This document shows positions 8,901-16,379 of a stretch of DNA of 18,966 nucleotides, piece by piece (the first letter of the stretch is position 1; each line of letters opens with the position of its first letter). The position numbers and the translations under genes are program-made. This stretch comes from a bacterium (GTDB lineage Bacteria > Patescibacteriota > Minisyncoccia > Minisyncoccales > CG1-02-41-26), in NCBI GenBank assembly GCA_021163625.1, contig JAGGTS010000023.1, positions 1 to 18,966 of the forward strand. Direction: 5' to 3'. Under the pieces are notes generated by a model, which saw only the letters and a list, made by a program, of their open reading frames with translations, made no database searches and was not told the origin of the DNA.

Positions 8901-9516
8901 AATCTCGGTATTCTGGTTCTGAAAGAATTTTCAACGGTTTAATCTCAAGGATTTCAGACCTACGTTGATTAAAAATTCCCTTAAGCTCCTTTTCTTTCAA
9001 CTTTTTTTCTTTTTGCGATAAATTTGCTTGGGACAGCTCCTTTATTTTCTGTCCAAGCTCTGCTTTAATATCTTTTAAGAGATTTTGTTTTGCGTTTTCG
9101 TCAACCTCAGTAATAATATAAGCAGAAAAGTAAATAACCTTTTCAATCTTCTGGACTGATTTATTAAGCAAAAAACCAATCGTTGAATAAGCCCCCTTTG
9201 AAAACCAAATATGAGCAACAGGAACAGCAAGTTTAATGTGGCCCATTCTTTCCCTTCTAACAGAACTTTTTGTTACCTCAACTCCGCATCTGTCGCAAAC
9301 TATTCCTTTATAGCGCGCTCCTTTATATTTTCCGCAATAACATTCAAAATCTTTTGTCGGGCCAAATATCTTTTCACAAAAAAGGCCGTCTTTTTCTGGC
9401 CTCTGGGTACGATAATTAATGGTTTCGGGCCTTTTAACTTCTCCATGCGACCAGCTCAAAATCTCTTCAGGAGAAGCAATTTTAATGCTTATTGATTTTA
9501 AATCGCCAACTTTCAC
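5914..9516 (-). CDS. rpoC: DNA-directed RNA polymerase subunit beta'
   Basis: This is the catalytic beta' subunit of RNA polymerase. The 1200-residue product is complete and short compared with E. coli (1407), without large lineage-specific inserts. The N-terminal zinc site is C59, C61, C74, C77. The active-site loop NADFDGDQ is at 498-505, with the three magnesium-binding aspartates D500, D502 and D504. The second zinc site is C829 plus C902, C909 and C912. The trigger-loop region has SIGEPGTQ at 936-943 followed by LTMRTFHLGG. The gene starts with GTG at 9516 with no visible Shine-Dalgarno sequence; MKVGDLKSISIKIASPEEI aligns with the family N-terminus. It follows rpoB by 98 nt, containing a hairpin described separately, and the two are presumably co-transcribed. 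Confidence 0.99.
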   Translation of the reverse strand: MKVGDLKSISIKIASPEEILSWSHGEVKRPETINYRTQRPEKDGLFCEKIFGPTKDFECYCGKYKGARYKGIVCDRCGVEVTKSSVRRERMGHIKLAVPVAHIWFSKGAYSTIGFLLNKSVQKIEKVIYFSAYIITEVDENAKQNLLKDIKAELGQKIKELSQANLSQKEKKLKEKELKGIFNQRRSEILEIKPLKILSEPEYRDYSLKYGEVFEAGTGAETLRKIFEKFDIKKKIKEIKSNLEKESGDTKKKSQRRLKFLESMEREKIRPEWMFLTVLPVLPPDLRPMVQLDGGRYASSDLNDLYRRVINRNNRLKYLLEISAPDVIVRNEKRMLQEAVDALLDNKMRKGQTITATTGGKRLLKSLADILAGKQGRFRKNLLGKRVDYSGRSVIAPGPDLKLYQCGLPKIMALEIFRPFVIKELLDKELAYNIRGAGRLIEEGIDEVWAILEEVVKDKLVLLNRAPTLHRLGIQAFQPVLIEGKAIKLHPLVCNAFNADFDGDQMGVFLPLSKEAQEEASQLMISSKNLLKPASGMPVITPTQDIVFGIYFLTKIKPGLKGETKIFSSQDEALMAYRLGYIDVGAKIKVAIENASGANEIVEASAGRILFNQALPSDYRFVNEHINKKILSKIISEIAQAYPENEVQDSLDKIKKLGFEYATLSGMSWGMDDLVVPKEKENLIKEADKEIDKIEDSFKKGFLSPKEKSEKTIEIWHKVKEEVEKLVPAALPKDGTVFSIIDSGARGSWAQPVQMAGMKGLVSSPSGRIIELPVKHSFKEGFDVLEYFISTHGARKGTADTALRTSASGYLTRRLVDVSHEVIVLEKDCHDTQGVEIFRKDAQEIDQDFIFKIVGRYTLEDIKDKGSKRVIVKKGQAIDWDKAKEIDRLGVEKVRVRSPLTCKSTRGVCQKCYGMEMGRGKLVDLGQAVGIVAAQSIGEPGTQLTMRTFHLGGVSGGGDITQGLPRVEEIFEARKPKGEGIISLDNGTVKDVDQKSGLIKVLHNSSGKNKQKKDIVEYVVPKGRRIYVKKGDLVAKGQPLSEGNLDLKKLFKTKGEAETKRYILKEVQKIYVSEGINIHDKHIEVIIRQMFSRIKITDAGDSYWVPGEIVSKAIFEETNRNLEKENKKKAKGKTVLLGISKVALSSDSFLSAASFQETSRVLIRSALEGRKDGLHGLKENVIIGRLIPAGTGFRLPKPDS

Positions 9517-9523
9517 AAATATT

Positions 9524-9588
9524 TACAAGCTGCAGGCATAAATAGATATAAAGATAAAGTTATATCGGCTTTGTGTCTGCAGTTTGTA
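9524..9588. repeat. Long imperfect inverted repeat in the rpoB-rpoC gap
   Basis: Arms 9524-9542 and 9570-9588 can pair over 19 positions around a 27-nt loop. In the inner part both arms carry CTGCAG. The three deviations (positions 9529/9584, 9536/9576 and 9539/9573) are G-U pairs if the plus strand is transcribed, but A-C mismatches in the expected minus-strand rpoBC message. No T-run follows, so it does not look like a simple terminator. It could be an RNA-processing or regulatory hairpin, a remnant of a small mobile repeat, or part of an antisense RNA. Confidence 0.5.
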
Positions 9589-9614
9589 GTTTAGATTATT
9601 TACTTTTCAGCTGA

Positions 9615-12600
9615 CTAATTTTTCTTTGTTTTATTTTCTTCTGGCTTTTCTTCGCTGCCTTCGCTGTCTCTGCTTCTTCCTTGGTCAGGCTCGCTCTCTG
9701 TAATCACATTCAAAGCTAATGATTTAAGCTCTGAAAGCAATAGATTAAATGATGCAGGTATATTAGGATTTTTTATAGGTTCACCTTTCAGAATCGCCTC
9801 GTAAGTTGCGCCTCTTCCAACGACATCGTCAGATTTTATCGTTAACATTTCCTGGAGAGTATATGCAGCCCCGTATCCTTCAAGCGCCCAGACTTCCATT
9901 TCCCCGAATCTCTGGCCTCCGAATTGCGCCCTGCCTCCAAGCGGCTGTTGGGTTATCAGAGAATAAGGGCCAATAGAGCGCATATGGATTTTGTCATCTA
10001 CCATGTGTATCAACTTCATCATATAAATATAGCCGACAGTAACTTTTCTTGGGAACGGCTCTCCTGTTTTCCCATCGTAAACAGTTACTTGGCCGGATTC
10101 AGGCAATCCTGCTTTTCTTAATTCACGTTTTATATCTTCCTCGTCCGCACCAAGCAAAGAAGGAGAAATCGCAATGTAGCCAAGTTTTTTTGCCGCCCAT
10201 CCTAAATGCGTCTCAAGTATCTGGCCTATGTTCATCCTTGAGACAACGCCTAAAGGATTTAAAACAATATCAACGGGAGTCCCGTCTTCCAAAAACGGCA
10301 TTTCTTCTTCGGGTAAAATTTGAGAAACAGTCCCTTTGTTTCCATGGCGACCAGACAATTTATCGCCAACCTTTATTTTTCTGATTTGAGCAACTTCAAC
10401 TCTTATTCGCTTAATAACTCCAGGCTCAAGCTTTGCTCCTCTTTTTCTTGTAAAGACTTTAACGCTTACAACTCTCCCTCCTTTGCCATGCTCCATTCTT
10501 AAAGATGTGTCCTTAACTTCTTTTGACTTTTCGCCAAATATAGCCCTAAGAAGCCTTTCTTCCGGAGTTAAAGTCTTTTCCCCCTTTGGAGAAATTTTCC
10601 CAACTAAAATATCATTCGGACCAACCTCGGCTCCGATTCTGACAATGCCTTCTTCATCTAAATTTTTAAGCTTTTCTTCTGAAACATTAGGGATATCATA
10701 TGTGGTAACTTCCGGGCCGAGTTTTGTATCTCTGACATCGCAAACAAAATTTTCTATATGGATTGAAGTAAACGCGTCGCTTTTAAGCAATCTTTCTGAA
10801 ATAACAATGCCATCTTCGTAATTTCCTCCCCTAAAAGGAAGAAAAGCAACTAAAATATTTTTTCCTAAAGCAAGTCTTCCGTCTTTCATAGCTGTCCCAT
10901 CTGCAAGGATGTCCCCCCTCTTAACCCTTTGCCCCTTCATTACCCTTGGTTTTTGGTGTGTTGTCGTATACTGGTTCCTCCTTTTAAAATTTAGAAGATT
11001 AAAAACGTCGGTTCCGTTTTTTGTTTTTACTCTTATTTGGCTTGCGTCTACCTGGCTAACAATGCCATCACTTTTTGAAATCACTTCTTCGCCGGAATCA
11101 AGGGCTATTTTCCTTTCAGTGCCAGTGCCAACTAACGGCACTTCCGGCATTACCAAGGGAACAGCCTGACGTTGCATATTACATCCCATTAAAGCCCTAT
11201 TTGCGTCATCATTCTGCAAAAAAGGAATTAGAGAAGCGGCAACACTCAACGGCTGTTTTGAAGAAACGTCTATAAAATCAACCTCCCCCTTTTTTACCTT
11301 TGAAGGTTCTCCCTTTTCTCTAACTTCCACCTCGTCGTTAATTAAAGTGTCATTTTGTGATATTTTTGCGCCTGCGTGAGCAATATTATATTTTTCCTCT
11401 TTACTTGCAGAAAGATATTTTACTTCTTTTTCTATTTTTGCATTTTTAACTTTAAAGTATGGCGTTTCTAAAAAACCGAAACGGTTAATTTTGGCAAAAC
11501 AAGCTAAATGGTTAATCAAACCGACATTTTGCCCTTCTGGCGTCTGAATGGGACAAATTCTTCCGTAAAAAGACGGCTGAATATCCCTTACCTCAAACCC
11601 GGCTCTTTCTCTTGTCAATCCTCCCGGACCGGTTGAAGTCATTCTGCGTTTATGTTCAAGCTCGGACAACGGGTTATCCGCGTCCATAAACTGGGAAAGC
11701 TGAGAGGTAGCAAAAAATTCTTGGATTACTGTCATAACTGGTTTCGGGTTAATTAACTGGGACGGAGTTAAAGTGGCGCTGTCTAATGTTGACATCCTGT
11801 CTTTTATAATCCTTTCCATCCTCATTAAACCAACCCTTAATCTTGAGCAAAGAAGTTCTGAAAATGTCCTTACCCTTCTGTTGCCCAAATGGTCAATTTC
11901 ATCGGGAGTGGCCTTTGGGTCATTGTTCATTTTAATAATCTCCCTAATAGTTGCTATTATGTCTTCAAGCTTTAAAACTTGGTCGTCTTTTGTAATGCTC
12001 TTCTCCAAGTCTAAATCTTGGTCAATATTTTTGTTGGAAGGCAAAGGTTTTAACTCGGGCAATCTGTCCCATATTTTCCACCTTCCTACCTTACTAAGAT
12101 CATATCTCTGGAAGTTGCAAAACATATTCATAACAAGGTCTTTCGCGGCATCCGGACTTGCAAGGTCTCCCGGCCTTAATTTTTTATAAATTTCAACAAA
12201 AGCCTCCTTCTGGTTTGTTGAAGGGTCTCTTGAAAGCGTTTTTTCAATAAATTTTATTCTTCCAGAATCAACTTTTTCAAATTCTTTCTTAATCGCTGCT
12301 GTCTCCCATAACCCAAAAGCGCGAAGCAAAGTAGTTGCGGCAACCTTTCGTTGACGATTAATCTTGACACCTATAAAACCTGAACTGTCAGTTTCAAACT
12401 CAAGCCAGGCGCCTCTGTATGGAATGACTTTTGCCCCGAATAAACCATTCTTCAAAGATGTAAAGAATATTCCAGAGGAACGGATAAGCTGCGATATTAC
12501 AACCCTTTCAACCCCGTTGATTATAAAAAATCCTTTCTCGGTCATCAAAGGAAAATCGCAAAGAAAAACCTCTTGCTCTCTCTTTTCTTTCGTTTTTAGA

Positions 12601-12872
12601 TTTTTTAATAAAAACTTAACCCTTAAAGGGGCGCTGTAAGAAGCGTCGTCTTCTTTTGCTTGAAGGCTATCTTTATATTTTGACTTCCCGATTTTAAAAT
12701 CTACAAAATCAAGCTGAAGGTGCTTGCCGGTATAATCATAAACCGGAAACACTTCTTTAAAGATATTTTTAAGGTCTCTTTCTAAAAAACTTTTCCAAGA
12801 GTCTATTTGAATTTCAAATAGACTCGGCAGAGGAAATGATATTTTAGACTTTGAAAAACTTTTTACATTCAT
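9615..12872 (-). CDS. rpoB: DNA-directed RNA polymerase subunit beta
   Basis: This is the beta subunit of RNA polymerase, forming half of the catalytic cleft and the rifampicin pocket. The 1085-residue product is complete and shorter than E. coli (1342), lacking its large inserts. The rifampicin region runs SQLSQFMDADNPLSELEHKRR then MTSTGPGG, about 390-418. D397, H407 and R410 match E. coli D516, H526 and R529, while T412 and T414 stand where E. coli has S531 and L533. GRHGNKG lies at 841-847 near the active site, and the C-terminal LGGRAQFGGQRFGEMEVWALEGYGAAYTLQEMLT clamp segment is intact. The final 25 residues are a charged Ser/Glu/Lys tail. Start ATG 12872 has no Shine-Dalgarno sequence. 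A perfect minus-strand TATAAT lies 20 nt upstream. Confidence 0.99.
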   Translation of the reverse strand: MNVKSFSKSKISFPLPSLFEIQIDSWKSFLERDLKNIFKEVFPVYDYTGKHLQLDFVDFKIGKSKYKDSLQAKEDDASYSAPLRVKFLLKNLKTKEKREQEVFLCDFPLMTEKGFFIINGVERVVISQLIRSSGIFFTSLKNGLFGAKVIPYRGAWLEFETDSSGFIGVKINRQRKVAATTLLRAFGLWETAAIKKEFEKVDSGRIKFIEKTLSRDPSTNQKEAFVEIYKKLRPGDLASPDAAKDLVMNMFCNFQRYDLSKVGRWKIWDRLPELKPLPSNKNIDQDLDLEKSITKDDQVLKLEDIIATIREIIKMNNDPKATPDEIDHLGNRRVRTFSELLCSRLRVGLMRMERIIKDRMSTLDSATLTPSQLINPKPVMTVIQEFFATSQLSQFMDADNPLSELEHKRRMTSTGPGGLTRERAGFEVRDIQPSFYGRICPIQTPEGQNVGLINHLACFAKINRFGFLETPYFKVKNAKIEKEVKYLSASKEEKYNIAHAGAKISQNDTLINDEVEVREKGEPSKVKKGEVDFIDVSSKQPLSVAASLIPFLQNDDANRALMGCNMQRQAVPLVMPEVPLVGTGTERKIALDSGEEVISKSDGIVSQVDASQIRVKTKNGTDVFNLLNFKRRNQYTTTHQKPRVMKGQRVKRGDILADGTAMKDGRLALGKNILVAFLPFRGGNYEDGIVISERLLKSDAFTSIHIENFVCDVRDTKLGPEVTTYDIPNVSEEKLKNLDEEGIVRIGAEVGPNDILVGKISPKGEKTLTPEERLLRAIFGEKSKEVKDTSLRMEHGKGGRVVSVKVFTRKRGAKLEPGVIKRIRVEVAQIRKIKVGDKLSGRHGNKGTVSQILPEEEMPFLEDGTPVDIVLNPLGVVSRMNIGQILETHLGWAAKKLGYIAISPSLLGADEEDIKRELRKAGLPESGQVTVYDGKTGEPFPRKVTVGYIYMMKLIHMVDDKIHMRSIGPYSLITQQPLGGRAQFGGQRFGEMEVWALEGYGAAYTLQEMLTIKSDDVVGRGATYEAILKGEPIKNPNIPASFNLLLSELKSLALNVITESEPDQGRSRDSEGSEEKPEENKTKKN

Positions 12873-12891
12873 ATTTTAAAATGAATAAAAA

Positions 12892-12897
12892 ATTATA
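12892..12897 (-). promoter_or_regulatory. Candidate -10 element just upstream of rpoB
   Basis: A perfect TATAAT on the minus strand ends about 20 nt before the rpoB ATG. Transcription from it would leave a leader of roughly 13 nt, which fits the missing Shine-Dalgarno sequence. The -35 position is T-rich but not a consensus match, so chance is possible. Confidence 0.28.
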
Positions 12898-12906
12898 TTC
12901 AGGCTG

Positions 12907-13065
12907 TTTTCTTTAAAAAAAAGAAAATGCTTAAAATAGTTAAACTCTTAAAAATTAACAAAAAATAAGAGTTAAAACAGCAAAAAGCAGAGCAAGCCTC
13001 TCAGCGACATTTTTAGCATTATCATCTAATATAAAAAATAATCCAAAAAATCCCCTCTATCTCAA
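12907..13065 (-). promoter_or_regulatory. rpoB upstream region: inverted repeats and further promoter-like sites
   Basis: The 265-nt gap between rodA and rpoB (12873-13137) has no convincing coding frame. In transcription order it holds TTGAGA-16 nt-GATTAT (13065 to 13038), TTGGAT-17 nt-GATAAT (13046 to 13018), the terminator-like hairpin listed separately, an 8-bp repeat AACTCTTA/TAAGAGTT with a 15-nt loop (12943-12973), TTGTTA-17 nt-TATTTT (12961 to 12933), and an all-A/T 8-bp hairpin plus C/G at 12907-12927. At least one of these probably drives rpoBC, because polymerase genes are normally expressed independently of the cell-wall gene rodA. I cannot say which. Confidence 0.35.
12982..13005 (-). 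terminator. Possible weak terminator or attenuator upstream of rpoB
   Basis: On the minus strand GC-AGAG pairs with CTCT-GC (six pairs with a 2-nt bulge, loop GCTTG), and the stem is followed at once by TTTTT (12986 down to 12982). It could end the transcript coming from rodA. It could also act as an attenuator if transcription starts at the promoter-like sites just upstream. The stem is short, so confidence is low. Confidence 0.3.
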
Positions 13066-13137
13066 GGACCTTTGGTTTTATATGTTTCTAAAATTAAAGT
13101 GGTAGCAAAGATTTAACTTCAAATTAATTAACAATAA

Positions 13138-14250
13138 TTATATATTATCTTTTTTAAAAATTTTGTCAAGCCTTGATATGTTATTTAAAATACCCAGGCC
13201 AAAATAAAAAGCCAGAAGCTGCGAACCGCCGTAGCTTACAAAAGGCAACGGGATTCCAACTACAGGAAAAACCCCAAGACACATAGCAATGTTTATAAAA
13301 CTTTGGGAAAGAATCAAAAAAGCAAAACCCATAGAAAACAGCTTTATAAAATTATTTTTAGCCAAAAAAGCTATTTTAATAATTCTTAGAAGAAGAAAGA
13401 GAAAAGCAGAAAAGAAAAAAGACAACCCTAAAAAACCTGTCTCTTCGGCAATGGAAGAAAAGATAAAATCTGTCTTTGATTCAGGCAAAAAACCAAAACG
13501 AGTCTGTGAAGCTCCCTTAAGCCACTTGCCAAATAATCCGCCATTTCCAATAGCTATTTTTGACTGGTTTATGTTCCAAGAAAATCCCTGCTTGTCAATC
13601 TGCGGGTTAACAAAAGATATAATTCTCTGTTTTTGATAATCCTTCATCCAAAAAGCCCATCCAGAAACAAATATCAAAAGAAAAACCAAAAATATAATTA
13701 TAAGATGTCGAATTCTAACTCCGGAAGCAATAATAACTCCGAGCCAAACAAAAACCAAAGTAAGAGAAGAGCCAAGGTCTGGCTGGAAAAAAACTAAGAT
13801 AGTAGGAATTAAGGCATACAGCCCAGAGAATAAAACAAGTTGGAAATTTCTAAGTTTTTCGTGCCTTGTCGAAAAGTATTTAGCAAGAACAATAATTAAA
13901 ATAATAGCAGAAAAAGGGACAGGGTCAAAAGACCAAGTCCCAAATTTATACCATCCCTTAACATGCCTTATCCTTTCCCCAAAGATATACAAGCCGGATA
14001 AAAGCAAAATGCTAATTAGATAAAGACTGAAAACGAGATGCGAATTTGTTTTTAAAAAACTTAAATTAAAAAATATAAGGATAAAAAATAAAGCTATTCC
14101 TATCAGGAAAAAAATAATTTGCTCTTTAAAATCAGTAAAATCAGACAAATAAATTGATGAAACATAAATAGAAAAAATGCCGATAGCGCTTAAAAAGGCA
14201 GCAGGGATTATCAAATACCAGTCAATTTTTTTTAAAAAATTCTCATTCAT
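13138..14250 (-). CDS. rodA: SEDS peptidoglycan glycosyltransferase, RodA-like
   Basis: SEDS proteins polymerise lipid II into glycan strands with a class B penicillin-binding protein; RodA serves side-wall elongation and FtsW the septum. The 370-residue product is a polytopic membrane protein with roughly ten hydrophobic segments, the first at about 13-32. Motifs: FQPDLGSSL at 155-163, GNGGLFGKWLKGASQ at 236-249, FLPESKTDFIFSSIAEE at 254-270 with D261 at the position of the proposed catalytic aspartate, and GIPLPFVSYGGS at 332-343. The GxGGLFGKG-like motif, the PESKTDFIF motif and the short N-terminus favour RodA over FtsW, but the split is not certain. It lies 33 nt after ligA on the same strand, and its PBP2 partner is not in the window. 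The ATG has no Shine-Dalgarno sequence. Confidence 0.93.
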   Translation of the reverse strand: MNENFLKKIDWYLIIPAAFLSAIGIFSIYVSSIYLSDFTDFKEQIIFFLIGIALFFILIFFNLSFLKTNSHLVFSLYLISILLLSGLYIFGERIRHVKGWYKFGTWSFDPVPFSAIILIIVLAKYFSTRHEKLRNFQLVLFSGLYALIPTILVFFQPDLGSSLTLVFVWLGVIIASGVRIRHLIIIFLVFLLIFVSGWAFWMKDYQKQRIISFVNPQIDKQGFSWNINQSKIAIGNGGLFGKWLKGASQTRFGFLPESKTDFIFSSIAEETGFLGLSFFFSAFLFLLLRIIKIAFLAKNNFIKLFSMGFAFLILSQSFINIAMCLGVFPVVGIPLPFVSYGGSQLLAFYFGLGILNNISRLDKIFKKDNI

Positions 14251-14283
14251 AATTAAAACATCTGACCATTGAAGAATAATAAG

Positions 14284-16371
14284 TCAGTTTTTTATCATCT
14301 TCAAAAATTCTTTTTCTGGCAGAATTTTTATATGAGCTTTTTTTGCTTTAGCAAGCTTTGAGCCAGGATTTTTCCCAACAACTAAAAAATCAACATTTTT
14401 TGAAACAGATTCTGCAATAAAACCTCCAAGCTCTCTCACTTTGTCCTTTGCTGTCTCCCTAGTCATTGAATCTAACGAACCGGTAAAAAGAAACGTCTTT
14501 TTTTCAAGTTTTCGCCCTTTCTTTTCTTTGCCCCGTTCGCTTCCTTTATATTGTTCAATTATCTTAACTCCTGATGCTTTCAACTTTTCAAGGAGAATAA
14601 TATTTGTTTTGTCTTTAAAGAAAGAATAAATAGACAAAGCAGTCTTTGGGCCGATGTCTTTTATCTCTAAAATTTGCTTTTCTGTCGCGTTTCTTAAATT
14701 TGCCAAGTTGCCAAATCTATCTGCAAGGCTTTGAGCAGTTTCCTCGCCAACGCCGTTAATGCCAAGAGCATATATAAAGCGGGCAAATGGTATTTTTTTT
14801 CTGGACTGGATTGCTTTTACCAAATTACCTGCAGATTTTTCCGCAAACCTTTCCAACGGCTCTAAATCGCCTTTTCTTAATGAAAAAATATCAGCAACGT
14901 CATTTATTAGACTCTCTTCGAGCAGCTGGTCAATAACTTTCGGGCCAAGGCCATCAATATCAAAGGCTCCCTTTGAAACAAAATGGTAAAGATAACGTCT
15001 CCGCCTAGCGCTGCAATCAGGATTTGGGCAACGCCAAACAACCTCCCCTTTTTGCCTTACAAGACGACTTCCGCAAGCAGGGCATCTTTTTGGCATCTTA
15101 AATTCCCTTTCCTTGCCATTTCTCATGCTTTTTAAAACCTTTACAATTTCCGGAATAACATCACCTGCCCTGCCGACAATAACAGTATCTCCAATTTTTA
15201 CCCCTAACCTTCTTATTTCATCTTCATTATGCAGGGTTGCCCTCGTAATCGTAACTCCGCCAACTTTAACCGGTTTAAAATAGGCAACCGGAGTTATAGC
15301 GCCTGTCCTGCCAATTTGAACAACAATGTCTTTTACAATTGTTTCTGCCTGTTTAAGCGGAAATTTATAAGCTATCGCTCCACGCGGAGCTTTGCCTGCT
15401 ACGCCAAGTTTATTAAAAATTAAATTATTATTTACCTGGACAACTACCCCGTCTATTTCAAAGTCAAGAGCAGACCTTTTTTTCTGCCAGTATTTGTGAA
15501 ATTGGAAAACCTCTTCAATTGTTTTGCAATATTTAGTAAAAGCGCTTGTTTTAAACCCTAAAATTTTTAAGATTTGATGCTCCTGCTGATGAGTCGTTTG
15601 ACCTAAATCTGAAACCAAAGCGTAAAGATAAGAATCAAGTTTCCTGTTAGCGGTAATTTTTGGGTCAAGCTGGCGGATAGAACCCGCGGCAATGTTCCTT
15701 GGATTAGCATATAATGGCAGCCCGTTTTTCAATCGTTCTTTGTTAATCTCTAAAAAATCCCGCTTTGAAATAAGGGCTTCCCCGCGGCAAACAACTTGTT
15801 TTAAGCCGTTTCTCTCAACATTAGACGCTACATTAAAAAGCTTTTGTTTTCTTAAATCTTCTAAAACATCTTTCTTTTCTCTTATCTTTAATGGGATTGC
15901 TTCTATTGTTTTGATATTTTGGGTAACATCTTCGCCAACCAATCCATCGCCCCGGGTTGAGCCAATTTTTAAAATGCCGTCTTGGTAGGTAAGCTCAATT
16001 GCAAGCCCATCAAATTTTAATTCACAAAAATAATCAAGGTTCTCAATTTCTTCCTTAGACAAAAGCTTTTCTATCCTCTCTTTCCAAGCTAACATATCCT
16101 CCTCAGAAAATGCGTCGTTAAAGGACAACATCGGCCGCAAGTGCCTAGTTTTAGAAAACTCTTTTCTGGGTTTGCCGCCAACCCTTTGGGTTGGCGAATC
16201 AGGGGTTATAAATTCAGGATATTTTTCTTCCAAATCAAAAAGTTCTTTTTTAAGAGAATCTAAAGCGGATTCGGAAATTTCTTGTCTGTCGAGAACATGA
16301 TATAAATAGCGGTGATAGTTAATCACCTTTTTTAACTTTTCTATTCTTTGTTTTGCTTCTTGCCTGGTCAT
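14284..16371 (-). CDS. ligA: NAD-dependent DNA ligase LigA
   Basis: LigA seals nicks in duplex DNA using NAD+ and joins Okazaki fragments. The 695-residue product has all usual domains: an N-terminal Ia domain with RYLYHVLD near residue 21 for NMN release, adenylation with KFDG at 119-122 (K119 is the expected AMP-lysine), an OB fold with KVGGVTITRATLHNEDE, a four-cysteine zinc finger (C430, C433, C448, C453), helix-hairpin-helix repeats, and a C-terminal BRCT domain from about 617. Between IP (159-160) and RGE (196-198) it is about 20 residues longer than E. coli LigA. In the loop before AIAYKFP it reads PRG where many ligases have PRW. The ATG is 8 nt after the upstream pilin gene, so the two are likely co-transcribed. 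Confidence 0.98.
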   Translation of the reverse strand: MTRQEAKQRIEKLKKVINYHRYLYHVLDRQEISESALDSLKKELFDLEEKYPEFITPDSPTQRVGGKPRKEFSKTRHLRPMLSFNDAFSEEDMLAWKERIEKLLSKEEIENLDYFCELKFDGLAIELTYQDGILKIGSTRGDGLVGEDVTQNIKTIEAIPLKIREKKDVLEDLRKQKLFNVASNVERNGLKQVVCRGEALISKRDFLEINKERLKNGLPLYANPRNIAAGSIRQLDPKITANRKLDSYLYALVSDLGQTTHQQEHQILKILGFKTSAFTKYCKTIEEVFQFHKYWQKKRSALDFEIDGVVVQVNNNLIFNKLGVAGKAPRGAIAYKFPLKQAETIVKDIVVQIGRTGAITPVAYFKPVKVGGVTITRATLHNEDEIRRLGVKIGDTVIVGRAGDVIPEIVKVLKSMRNGKEREFKMPKRCPACGSRLVRQKGEVVWRCPNPDCSARRRRYLYHFVSKGAFDIDGLGPKVIDQLLEESLINDVADIFSLRKGDLEPLERFAEKSAGNLVKAIQSRKKIPFARFIYALGINGVGEETAQSLADRFGNLANLRNATEKQILEIKDIGPKTALSIYSFFKDKTNIILLEKLKASGVKIIEQYKGSERGKEKKGRKLEKKTFLFTGSLDSMTRETAKDKVRELGGFIAESVSKNVDFLVVGKNPGSKLAKAKKAHIKILPEKEFLKMIKN

Positions 16372-16379
16372 CTCGTTTA

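Noticed and set aside
12873..13137. A stable RNA gene (tRNA, SRP RNA or tmRNA) in the gap before rpoB
   Set aside because: No cloverleaf, SRP tetraloop region or tmRNA ends could be recognised, and most of the gap is too AT-rich for such structures.
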